From NCBI GenBank assembly GCA_947440895.1, contig CANETO010000010.1, forward strand, positions 1 to 14,698: a stretch of DNA of 14,698 nucleotides, in the 5' to 3' direction. Made by a program: the position numbers and the translations under genes. This document shows, in pieces, positions 6,271 through 13,296 of this stretch. How positions within the stretch are numbered: the stretch's first letter is position 1; every line of letters starts with the position of its first letter. The notes beneath the pieces were generated by a model that saw nothing but the letters and a program-made list of their open reading frames with translations, ran no database searches and was not told the DNA's origin. The stretch comes from Planctomycetaceae bacterium (GTDB lineage Bacteria > Planctomycetota > Planctomycetia > Pirellulales > UBA1268).

Positions 6271-7065
6271 TTGCTAACGCGTAAGAAATATCTTGTGCTG
6301 AAAACCAAGAAGCTATCAGTCGCCGGGCTAACAGACACGAGGGATCGTTTCGTCGAATTTCTCAAAATGAGCCGAGTGCTCGGTCTTACACCCGTGCTCC
6401 CGGATTTGCGTCTGGCTGCGCACCATTCCGAAAAGCGGAACTGCCTCCTTCAGCACTACATTGAGGTCCCCGGCTTCGTTGTTCGGTCTGTCCCATGGTT
6501 CACGCCATGGTGGGAAATCCGTCGGTGGAATCCAACGGCAGGATGGCTTCCGGACGACAGCCTCATGAAGCAGCATGCTCGGGAAATCGCCGACCTCGAT
6601 ATTCCTATCGAATGGAATAATCGTTGTCAGGATGTGGGGCGCAAGGTCGTGTCGCAAATGGATAAGCCCATCTGCTGCGTACACGTAAGGAGAACGGACT
6701 ACCTGCGAATTCGTCCAAGTCTTTTGCAGTCCACTGCACCAAGCCATATCGCGAAGGTTCTCGAAAGAGTGCGTAGTCGTCGGCCATTCCGCTCGGTTTA
6801 TATTATGTCGTCTGAGCCCGATCCGCGGTTCTTCGATTCATTGCGAGACAGCTGTGATCTCAGACAGGATGGCGATTTCACCGAACTTCACGGGTTACGG
6901 TTGAGCGACAACTACGAGCTTTACGCGATTGAAAATTGTATTCGGGATTTGTGCGATGTCCGGGTGAGCACGTTCGATACGACGAACGCAGATCCCTGCT
7001 ATCTGCCGCGACGAGATCCGCACTACTTTGAGGATCATCTTGACTCGACGCCAGGTTATCAGTGA
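6271..7065 (+). CDS. Fucosyltransferase-like glycan enzyme (HxRRxD motif)
   Basis: A 264-residue protein with CVHVRRTDYL at residues 136-145, the H-x-R-R-x-D donor-binding motif shared by GT11/GT23 and protein O-fucosyltransferase-like enzymes that use GDP-fucose. Other fitting pieces are the N-terminal strand KKYLVLKTKK, LGLTPVLPDL, SVYIMSSEPD (the second Rossmann half) and the late DNYELYAIENCIRDLCD helix followed by VSTFDTTN. TTG 6271 is the best start: a stop lies just upstream in this frame and KKYLVL is the expected first strand, but no good ribosome site is visible. GC is lower than in the GT90 gene before it, which suggests separate acquisition. The exact sugar is unknown; galactoside or chitin-oligosaccharide fucosylation are possibilities. 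Confidence 0.65.
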   Translation: MLTRKKYLVLKTKKLSVAGLTDTRDRFVEFLKMSRVLGLTPVLPDLRLAAHHSEKRNCLLQHYIEVPGFVVRSVPWFTPWWEIRRWNPTAGWLPDDSLMKQHAREIADLDIPIEWNNRCQDVGRKVVSQMDKPICCVHVRRTDYLRIRPSLLQSTAPSHIAKVLERVRSRRPFRSVYIMSSEPDPRFFDSLRDSCDLRQDGDFTELHGLRLSDNYELYAIENCIRDLCDVRVSTFDTTNADPCYLPRRDPHYFEDHLDSTPGYQ

Positions 7066-7207
7066 TCCATACTTACCCTGGCCATACGGTTCCTGCAGCA
7101 CGAAACCGATACTCGTTCTTTGTTGCAGAGACGCCTCGTAAGCCGCTCGCGGATTGCGTGCTGGCACGGATCATCAGAAGAAATCGAAGTCAGGTGGCCT
7201 AACAGAT

Positions 7208-8641
7208 ATGATGAACGTTGGTTTTCTCATTCTTGGCGCTGGCCCCACGGGGCTAGGGGCGGCGCGGCGGCTACAGGAACTCGGGGTTCACGATTGGCAG
7301 ATCGTCGAAGCTGCTCCCGAGCCGGGCGGCCTGGCGACGTCGTTCCTCGATGACAAAGGCTTCACGTGGGACATCGGCGGCCACGTGCAGTTCTCTCATT
7401 ACGAATACTTCGACAAGGCCATGGTGGAGTTTCTTGGCGTAGACGGCTGGCTGCACCACCAGCGGGAATCGTGGGTGTGGATGCGGGACCGGTTCATCCC
7501 CTATCCATTTCAAAACAACATTCGCCGCCTACCGCCAGAAGACCTCAACAAGTGCCTTCAGGGGCTCCTGCAGATCACGCAGCATCCCCGGCCAAAGCCT
7601 CATACCTTTCGGGAATGGATCGATGCCACCTTCGGCCCGGGACTCGCCGAGGTGTTTATGCTCCCATACAACTTCAAGGTATGGGCGTTTCCGCCGGAAA
7701 TGATGAATGCTGTCTGGGTTGGGGAGCGGGTGGCCGTCACGGACCTGAGCCGCGTGCTCACCAATCTGGCTCTTGGCAAGGATGATCTGTCGTGGGGGCC
7801 CAACAACACGTTTCAATTTCCCAAGCACGGCGGCACGGGCGCGATCTGGTCCGCGTGCGCGAAGCGGCTGCCCGCAGCGAGAATCAAGTTGAATTCCCGT
7901 GTCGTAAGCATCGACGTGGGCAAGCGAGAGGTTGTCACGGCCAGTGGCGAACGTTTCGGCTATGAGCACCTGATTTCCACGGTTCCGCTGACCGAACTGA
8001 TCCGGCTTTCCGGCCAGTCGCACCTGCAGCCGCTTGCGGACCGGGGGCTTTTGTATTCCGCGTCGCACATCTTCGGCCTCGGGCTGCGAGGGAAGCCACG
8101 CGACGAGTTGGCGACCAAGTGCTGGATGTATTTTCCGGAAGACAACTGCCCGTTCTACCGCGTGACGGTGTTCAGCAACTATTCGCCCTATAACGTTCCC
8201 GACATCAACACGCACTGGTCGCTGATGACGGAGGTCTCCGAGTCGCCGCATAAGGCCGTCAATCAGGGCCAGCTTCTCGAGGAGGTCATTCAGGGTGCCC
8301 TCAACACGCGGCTCATCGACAAGCGGGAAGACATCGTCTCGACCTGGTCATTTCGGGCGGGCTACGGCTATCCCACGCCGGGGCTGCATCGCGACGAGGC
8401 GCTGGCAGAGTTGATTCCGTTCTTTGAAGAGCGAGGAGTCTACTCCCGAGGACGTTTTGGACTTTGGAAATATGAGGTCAGTAATCAGGACCATTCCTTC
8501 ATGCAGGGGGTCGAAGTGGTTGACCGCCTCGTAAACGGCTTGCCAGAGATCACGGCGGCCGATTCCAGCCACGCCAACTCCAAGAAACACCCCTGGCCCT
8601 TTGAGCGGTGGAACGCGACGCACGGGGAGGCTGTCCGTTGA
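7208..8641 (+). CDS. UDP-galactopyranose-mutase-like FAD-dependent oxidoreductase
   Basis: A 477-residue flavoprotein. The dinucleotide-binding motif LILGAGPTGLGAARRL (residues 7-22) is followed by IVEAAPEPGGLATS, the usual FAD ribose contact, and WDIGGHVQFSHYEYFD. The C-terminal FAD-binding part is GRFGLWKYEVSNQDHSFMQG. The family includes UDP-galactopyranose mutases and protoporphyrinogen-oxidase-like amine oxidases. In a glycan cluster, a mutase-like or sugar-modifying role is the best guess. Two ATGs, at 7208 and 7211, are equally possible starts; upstream codons are unlikely to be translated. The 142 bases before it hold no gene I can support. GC and codon use return to the higher level, unlike the genes on either side. 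Confidence 0.75.
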   Translation: MMNVGFLILGAGPTGLGAARRLQELGVHDWQIVEAAPEPGGLATSFLDDKGFTWDIGGHVQFSHYEYFDKAMVEFLGVDGWLHHQRESWVWMRDRFIPYPFQNNIRRLPPEDLNKCLQGLLQITQHPRPKPHTFREWIDATFGPGLAEVFMLPYNFKVWAFPPEMMNAVWVGERVAVTDLSRVLTNLALGKDDLSWGPNNTFQFPKHGGTGAIWSACAKRLPAARIKLNSRVVSIDVGKREVVTASGERFGYEHLISTVPLTELIRLSGQSHLQPLADRGLLYSASHIFGLGLRGKPRDELATKCWMYFPEDNCPFYRVTVFSNYSPYNVPDINTHWSLMTEVSESPHKAVNQGQLLEEVIQGALNTRLIDKREDIVSTWSFRAGYGYPTPGLHRDEALAELIPFFEERGVYSRGRFGLWKYEVSNQDHSFMQGVEVVDRLVNGLPEITAADSSHANSKKHPWPFERWNATHGEAVR

Positions 8642-8735
8642 GTTCCATTTATTGTTGGCGGAAGATTAGGGAGTTATCAGCATTGCGATGTGCACAAAGT
8701 TATTGCTTCCGCTTTAGAAAGGGCAGGAAAACAGC

Positions 8736-9374
8736 ATGCGAATCGACGTAGTTGTGGCTCGATACCGCGAAGATATTTCTTGGCTTTCTGACCCGGTTTT
8801 CAAAAATTATAACGTCTTAGTTTACAATAAGTATGAGCAATCAGGGCTCGTGTTGCCAAATGTAGGCAGAGAGTCTCATACGTACGTTCATCATATTGTT
8901 GAACATTTTGAGAATCTCGCCGATGTTACCGCTTTTGTGCAGGGCGACCCGTTTGACCATTGCTCCACGATTATTAAAGACGTGCATGACCTCCCTCTCG
9001 TGAAAAAGTTCGAGCCCTTCTCCCGCTACAAGCCTAGTGGCGTTCTTTGCGATCTCGCGGGATTTCCAAACCACAGAGGACTTCCTCTTGTGTCTGACTA
9101 TCGGTCTTTATTTCAAAAGCGTCCCGCAAGTCCCTGTATTCGATTCTTTCCCGGCGCTATGTTTGCAGTACCTAAGGAGTTGATTTGGGCACGAGGTGTG
9201 GGGTTCTATAAGCGATTACTGGCCCGGCTGTGCGACCCAAGCGAGATTCCTCTAGGCTTCTCGATGGAAAGGCTTTGGCCTTTGATTCTAGGTGAGCCGG
9301 AGTGTGCTCCGCTCGGCGTGCGCTTTCCGAATCGCTATTGGCTGACCTATCCTTTCTTCGGCACCTCCAAGTGA
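8736..9374 (+). CDS. DUF3431 family protein
   Basis: A 212-residue protein with the ordered motifs of DUF3431: VVARYREDISWL, LVYNKYE, LPNVGRESHTYVHHIVEHF, VTAFVQGDPFDH, IRFFPGAMFAVPKELI and the closing MERLWPLILGE. The family has no established reaction but is often found in glycan biosynthesis loci and looks like a glycosyltransferase relative. ATG 8736 follows AGGAAA (8726-8731). It is clearly richer in A/T than its neighbours, with many AAA, AAT and TTT codons, a sign of transfer. The last codons (YWLTYPFFGTSK) run into repeat copy B: ATTGGCTGACCTATCCTTT at 9337-9355 matches the end of the repeat, so the natural C-terminus may have been replaced. Confidence 0.85.
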   Translation: MRIDVVVARYREDISWLSDPVFKNYNVLVYNKYEQSGLVLPNVGRESHTYVHHIVEHFENLADVTAFVQGDPFDHCSTIIKDVHDLPLVKKFEPFSRYKPSGVLCDLAGFPNHRGLPLVSDYRSLFQKRPASPCIRFFPGAMFAVPKELIWARGVGFYKRLLARLCDPSEIPLGFSMERLWPLILGEPECAPLGVRFPNRYWLTYPFFGTSK

Positions 9375-9471
9375 GAGACGCATCCAGCCCGGCCAGCCCC
9401 GGCTGCTGCTCCTCATGATCGGCTCCACTCGGCAGACGCTTGCCGAAGTGCCATTGGCCGACCTATCCTTT
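9358..9471 (+). repeat. 114-bp dispersed repeat, copy B
   Basis: Aligns without gaps to copy A at 4948-5061 (about 12 differences). Its first 17 bases encode the last residues and stop of the DUF3431 gene. The sequence ATTGGCYGACCTATCCTTT occurs both just before it (9337-9355) and at its end (9453-9471), so the unit is bracketed by 19-bp near-identical direct repeats 116 bases apart. A gene fragment lacking its 5' part follows directly, as it does after copy A. Confidence 0.85.
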
Positions 9472-9769
9472 TGCCGACGGCATCGTGGTCGGCCGGGAGA
9501 GATTTCTCCGTAACATCGACGATTTCCACCTCGCCAAATACTCGATGAGCGCGGTAACCTTGTTGCGGCTCAACGAGCACGCGTTGTTGCTGCTCTACCG
9601 GGCCAACTTCGAAGGAGTCCACAAAGGGGAGCGGCTCGCGCAGACCAACGTCGAGTTGTCGTCGCTCTACGTGCGTCGCAACGGAAAGTGGCTGAAGATC
9701 TTGTATCAGGAGAAGGCCATCCCCGTTGGGGGCGGTGGCCCAGCATCACACGTCAACGGAGGAGCGACT
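9466..9769 (+). pseudogene. 5'-truncated NTF2-like (DUF4440 type) sequence
   Basis: Directly after the repeat the frame reads DGIVVGRERFLRNIDDF, then VTLLRLNEHALLLLYRANFEG, LAQTNVELSSLYVRRNGKW and LKILYQEKAIP. This matches the second half of cytosolic DUF4440/SnoaL-like proteins, where a run of beta strands ends in a Y-V-(R/K)-RNGKW strand. The first helices and the conserved N-terminal Asp/Trp region are missing, and no good start codon is seen; a TTG at 9440 lies inside the repeat. The frame has no stop of its own and runs on into the Cache-domain gene. I take it as a gene remnant cut at the repeat; a functional fusion is the alternative. Confidence 0.6.
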
Positions 9770-10033
9770 ATGAACCACCAAGAAAGCACAGTGTTTGCGT
9801 TTGACGGCCAGGACTTCATTCGCGTGCATACCACGCTCCTGACGGAAAAGGGGGAATCTGCAGACGGCACCAAACTCGATCGCGACAACCCCGGCTACGC
9901 GGCTTTGATTGAAAAACGCTCCTATGCCGGAGAAGTCACTCTCTTCGGCCATCGATGCGTCGCCAATTATGCACCGCTCGTCGATCACGATGGCCGATTG
10001 ACCGGTGCGCTCATGGTATGCATCCGGAAGTAG
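9770..10033 (+). CDS. Short Cache-domain protein (Cache3/Cache2 fusion type)
   Basis: An 87-residue protein that looks like the small-molecule binding Cache fold usually found outside the membrane in chemoreceptors. Fitting motifs are TVFAFDGQDFIRVHTTL, GTKLDRDNPGYAAL, SYAGEVTLFGHRCVANYAPL and DGRLTGALMV. There is no signal peptide, membrane segment, HAMP or signalling domain, so it is either a standalone domain, as known in planctomycetes and proteobacteria, or a piece of a receptor. ATG 9770 has GGAGGAG at 9759-9764 with a 5-base spacer, which argues for its own start despite the open frame upstream. A hairpin follows about 100 bases after its stop. Confidence 0.6.
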   Translation: MNHQESTVFAFDGQDFIRVHTTLLTEKGESADGTKLDRDNPGYAALIEKRSYAGEVTLFGHRCVANYAPLVDHDGRLTGALMVCIRK

Positions 10034-10129
10034 GCGAGCTACCGATCACGATAGTTACGTTGGCGGTGCCATTTTATGTCCATAGCAACCACGACATCAC
10101 ACGACACCGGGCAGCAGGTTTCACCACGC

Positions 10130-10148
10130 GGCCTTTATTGTGAAGGCC
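10130..10148 (+). terminator. Small hairpin downstream of the Cache gene
   Basis: GGCCTT (10130-10135) and AAGGCC (10143-10148) flank a 7-nt loop; CCAC upstream and GTGG downstream can lengthen the stem with a small mismatch. No T-run follows, so termination is only a possibility. Confidence 0.3.
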
Positions 10149-10235
10149 GGTGTGGACGGCCCGCGAGAAGAGCGGTTTCAAGGCAGGTCTGCGCCGACGA
10201 GACAAATCCGGTATTTGGCTTGGATAGGAAACTCC

Positions 10236-10287
10236 TCGGCGCCTCCACGATCGGACCGCATCCAGCCCGATCGGCCCCGGCTCTGCT
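10236..10287 (+). repeat. Partial degenerate copy C of the dispersed repeat
   Basis: TCGGCGCCTCCACGATCGG, then ACCGCATCCAGCCCGATCGG and CCCCGGCT follow the order of the first half of copies A and B with a small gap and several changes. The second half (TCATGATC through GACCTATCC) is absent. It shows the unit has spread or been retained at least three times in under 6 kb. Confidence 0.6.
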
Positions 10288-10360
10288 GCCGACCCGTCCG
10301 CCTATGGCGACGGACGGGAAATTCGGCCCACCGGCACGATCCCCGAAGGGATTGTTCCGT

Positions 10361-10412
10361 CTCGTGCACAACAGGGAATAGCAGCGGCCGGCTGCTCAGT
10401 ATTGTGCACGAG
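10361..10412. repeat. Nested inverted repeat upstream of the serine recombinase
   Basis: CTCGTGCACAA (10361-10371) and its exact complement TTGTGCACGAG (10402-10412) enclose a second small hairpin, GCAGC-GGCCG-GCTGC (10381-10395). The outer arms contain the palindrome GTGCAC. It lies about 160 bases before the recombinase start. It may be an operator, a recombination site accessory sequence or an RNA structure; position is the only clue. Confidence 0.6.
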
Positions 10413-10572
10413 GCCGTACCATTTGTCGAAAATCGCCCTGATTCTCGGTCCGTACGTGCATTTCACGGCGGCCCAGTTGGGGCGGTTCGCGATCAAGCGG
10501 CGGCCATCCGGCTGGCGTTCAGGCCCATCGGGCTCTGACCGGCAGGCGGATGACGGAGGAACCCCTCGGTGA
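10402..10572 (+). CDS. Possible small protein overlapping the recombinase start by GTGA
   Basis: A frame open from 10228 ends at TGA 10570-10572, so it overlaps the recombinase GTG 10569 as GTGA, the usual sign of translational coupling. It has no ATG; TTG at 10402 or 10423 could start a basic protein of about 50 residues reading LSKIALILGPYVHFTAAQLG and RFAIKRRPSGWRSG. Its G/C-rich third positions look coding. No family is recognised; an accessory factor for the recombinase is conceivable. The overlap could also be chance, because GTGA is short. Confidence 0.22.
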   Translation: MCTRPYHLSKIALILGPYVHFTAAQLGRFAIKRRPSGWRSGPSGSDRQADDGGTPR

Positions 10573-13118
10573 CCACTTTCATGGTCGCCATGAGGATTTC
10601 TCCAATGTTTGACATTACTTCTGGTCCCGGCGACGCCGGGCATGGCTCGTTTGGTTCCCCTGACAATTCGAATGGATATCGACACGGCCGCGGCCGGCTC
10701 CGCGGCGATGACTTTGGCCTGACCGCACGGCCCAGCCTGCTGGGGCTGGCCCGCACCTATCTCGAGACCCAGGCCCGGCTCTGGCCGGAACTGGCCGGCA
10801 CGCCCGCGGTGCCGACGATCACGGACGCCGCGGTGGAAGCGATGGCCGACGACTTTGAACGTCGGTTCCGCACCCAGTTGGTCGACGTCTTCAACCCGGC
10901 GGGCCTCCGGCGGGTCTGGACCGACATCGGCCTCGGCTACGTCCGGTTCAGCGATGAAGGGTCAAATCCCCGGTCGCTCGATCAGCAGCTGATCAACGTG
11001 CTGCAGCGGGCCCGCCGCGATGGCGTCTTCATCCCGTGGCATTACGTCTGCGCCGACTACGCCGTGAGCGGCACGCTCGCGTGCCGCCGCGGCTACATCG
11101 TCGCCAAGATGCTCGTCGAACGGCGGGCGGAGACGGGCGTCGCCTGGTTCATCATCGACGACCTCGGTCGGATGAACCGCAATGCTCTCGAGTCGCTGCG
11201 GCTCGGCGAGTTGGTCGAGGCGACGCAGGTGCGGCTGATCGGTGCCAGCGACGGCTTCGACAGCAGCAACCAGCAGTCGAAGATCATGCTGGCGATGATG
11301 AGCTCGTTCAACGAGGTCTTCATCGATCAGCTCAAGGCGAAGGTGCACCGGGGCCAGACCGACGCCTTCAAGCGAGGCGAGATCGTCCAGCACCCAGGCT
11401 TCGGCTATCGGCTGGTGGACGTGTTGACGCCAGAAGGCAAGCCCGAGCTCACCCGCAAGGGAACTATCAAGAAGCGGGTGGAGATCGATCCCGAGGCGGC
11501 AGAGTGGATCGTCCGCGGTGCCGAGATGATCGTTTGCGATAGCCAAAGCCCCGGTGCGGTCGCCGTGGTGTTCAACGACAACAACGTCGGTGGTGCCCGC
11601 ACATGGTCGAGCAACCGCATTCGCAAGCTTTACGCCCGCGAACGACTCGTTGGCGTAGAGGTCTTTCGCAAGACCAAGCAAGTCCGCGACCGCGACACCG
11701 GTCATGTGGACGTCGTGCAGAAGGATCGCGCGGAGTGGATGACCCGCGAATGCCCCGAGCTGCGGATCCTTACGGACGAACTAGCCGAGGCCGTGAAGGC
11801 GAAGCTCAATCTGGGCAGTATGCGGTTCGGGAAGAACGCGGCCGATCTCCGTCGTGATGGGAAAGACCCTGGACGGCGGGTGGACGTCTATCCGACCGTG
11901 CTGGTCCGTCCCGTCTGCGGTGGCTGCGGCAAGCCGATGGCTCTGAGTCGGTCGACCGGCAAGTACAAGAGCTTCGTCTGCCTCAACTCGATCCACGGCG
12001 GGCATGGGTGCCGCAACAAGGGCAATAAGTCGGCACGGATCATCGACGAGGCCGTCCTCAAGGCGGTGTCGGCCCAGATTTTCGACGACGGCTTTATCAC
12101 GGATCTCACGGCCGAGGTGAATATCCGGCTCGCTGAGGCCGCCCAACGGCCCCAGGATGCCGCGACGAAGCTCGAGCAGGAGATCGCCAGCCGGCAGCGG
12201 CAGGTCGGCCGGCTGACGGAGCGGCTTGAAAAGGTTCAAGACGCCGGCGGCCTCGACACCATCTTCGACAAGGTAGCGGAGCTGAACCGGCAGCTGGAGG
12301 CCAAGCGGGCGGAGCTCAAGGAGGAGCAGCGGCGGAACCGCCGGCCGCCGGTCACGAGCGTCAAGGAGAAGGACGTCGTGGTGGCCCTCACCCAAGTCCG
12401 GGAAGTTCTCCTATCGGACGTGGGCCGGGCAGCCCCGGTGCTGCAAGCCCTCGTGGGCGACGTGGTGATCGAGTCTCGGCAGGTCGAGGGACGGAAGCGG
12501 CCGGAGATGGTCGCCAGGTTCACGATCGACGGAATCCCGGCCCTTGCCGCGCTCGACCGCGGCAAGGCCGCCGGGGCCAATGATCCAACGGTCGGTCTTT
12601 GGGAGTTCCTGAATACCGACCGTTGGATAATGCTCGGAAAGGCGCCTCGCGGGTGCCGCGACGTCGTGGTTTTGCTGAACCGCACACCGAAGTACGCGGT
12701 GATGCTGCCGCAGATCGTGGAGATGGCGGAGGCTGGGTCGGGCATCGACCTGATCTCCCGGGCACTGGGCATCGGGGCGGAGGTCGTGCGGGACGCCCTC
12801 TATCTGCACCGCACAGGAAAGCGGCCGCCGGGCCGGATCGACGGACGTCGTCGTCGGCCGCATAAGCCGGGGCAGCCGTTCGTGCCGAGGTACAAGCAGA
12901 TAGCGGCGGAGGTGGATCGCCGTAGGAAAGCCGGGGAGGGGTTCGACCGGCTGGCTCGCGAGATGAAGGTCAGCCGCGGCACGGTCTTGCGGGCCTACGA
13001 TTTCGCCAACCGCGACGAGGCCGCCGCCGCAGCCCGCGAGGGCCGGAAGCCGACGCGTCCTCCCTACAAGTGGAGCAATGAATCCCGGTCCGCGAAACGC
13101 AAGTCGCGGGGGGCGTGA
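10569..13118 (+). CDS. Large serine recombinase with N- and C-terminal extensions
   Basis: An 849-residue site-specific recombinase that cuts DNA through a serine and exchanges strands, as in phage integrases and transposon resolvases. An extension of about 120 residues precedes the resolvase domain. YVRFSDEGSNPRSLDQQL holds the nucleophile Ser128, and DDLGRMNRN near residue 200 is the conserved Arg motif. The Recombinase domain (about 270-420) includes HPGFGYRLVD. A zinc ribbon follows, with Cys450, Cys453, Cys471 and Cys481, then a coiled coil (about 525-580, EQEIASRQRQVGRLTERLEK). The tail ends in a helix-turn-helix (FDRLAREMKVSRGTVLRAY, about 792-810) and a basic C-terminus. GTG 10569 has GGAGGA (10555-10560) with an 8-base spacer. 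It probably moved a larger element; no cargo boundary is visible. Confidence 0.9.
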   Translation: MTTFMVAMRISPMFDITSGPGDAGHGSFGSPDNSNGYRHGRGRLRGDDFGLTARPSLLGLARTYLETQARLWPELAGTPAVPTITDAAVEAMADDFERRFRTQLVDVFNPAGLRRVWTDIGLGYVRFSDEGSNPRSLDQQLINVLQRARRDGVFIPWHYVCADYAVSGTLACRRGYIVAKMLVERRAETGVAWFIIDDLGRMNRNALESLRLGELVEATQVRLIGASDGFDSSNQQSKIMLAMMSSFNEVFIDQLKAKVHRGQTDAFKRGEIVQHPGFGYRLVDVLTPEGKPELTRKGTIKKRVEIDPEAAEWIVRGAEMIVCDSQSPGAVAVVFNDNNVGGARTWSSNRIRKLYARERLVGVEVFRKTKQVRDRDTGHVDVVQKDRAEWMTRECPELRILTDELAEAVKAKLNLGSMRFGKNAADLRRDGKDPGRRVDVYPTVLVRPVCGGCGKPMALSRSTGKYKSFVCLNSIHGGHGCRNKGNKSARIIDEAVLKAVSAQIFDDGFITDLTAEVNIRLAEAAQRPQDAATKLEQEIASRQRQVGRLTERLEKVQDAGGLDTIFDKVAELNRQLEAKRAELKEEQRRNRRPPVTSVKEKDVVVALTQVREVLLSDVGRAAPVLQALVGDVVIESRQVEGRKRPEMVARFTIDGIPALAALDRGKAAGANDPTVGLWEFLNTDRWIMLGKAPRGCRDVVVLLNRTPKYAVMLPQIVEMAEAGSGIDLISRALGIGAEVVRDALYLHRTGKRPPGRIDGRRRRPHKPGQPFVPRYKQIAAEVDRRRKAGEGFDRLAREMKVSRGTVLRAYDFANRDEAAAAAREGRKPTRPPYKWSNESRSAKRKSRGA
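12583..12628. repeat. Perfect 14-bp inverted repeat inside the recombinase gene
   Basis: ATCCAACGGTCGGT (12583-12596) and its exact complement (12615-12628) flank an 18-base loop. They fall in the codons for NDPTVGLWEFLNTDRWIM, after the coiled coil. The arms are longer than expected by chance in coding DNA. Possible roles are an RNA hairpin acting on translation or decay, or a protein-binding site. Confidence 0.6.
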
Positions 13119-13131
13119 CTGCAGTTTGAGT

Positions 13132-13161
13132 CTGTGGCGCCCGCAGGGGCGTGCGCCACAG
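13132..13161 (+). terminator. Hairpin after the serine recombinase gene
   Basis: CTGTGGCGC (13132-13140) pairs exactly with GCGCCACAG (13153-13161) across a 12-base loop, 13 bases after the recombinase stop. A T-run is missing, so it could be a rho-independent-like 3' end stabiliser and not a complete intrinsic terminator. Confidence 0.45.
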
Positions 13162-13296
13162 GCCTCCTGAACCGAGACGTCGCGTGGATTGAGGCAGCAG
13201 TTGAGCAGGGGGCTCTGGTGAGAGTCGCTCGCGTCGTCCTTGTCGCCGTACTAGTGTACGTGCGCACACTTCCCTCATCCATGCCCCGGTGCGCCC

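Larger units (their letters stand above)
10034..10568. other. Mostly non-coding region ahead of the serine recombinase
   Basis: This region of about 535 bases contains a small hairpin (10130-10148), a degenerate third copy of the dispersed repeat (10236-10287), a long nested inverted repeat (10361-10412) and a possible small gene that overlaps the recombinase start. Otherwise no known coding content is seen on either strand. Its place beside a large serine recombinase makes it the natural location for an attachment site, although I cannot define one. Confidence 0.5.

Noticed and set aside
10962..11705. Long minus-strand open frame opposite the recombinase
   Set aside because: Antisense shadow of a gene with clear domain motifs; a common effect of high GC.
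11781..12395. 204-codon minus-strand open frame, Leu-rich
   Set aside because: Its Leu-rich character mirrors the charged coiled coil of the recombinase on the other strand.
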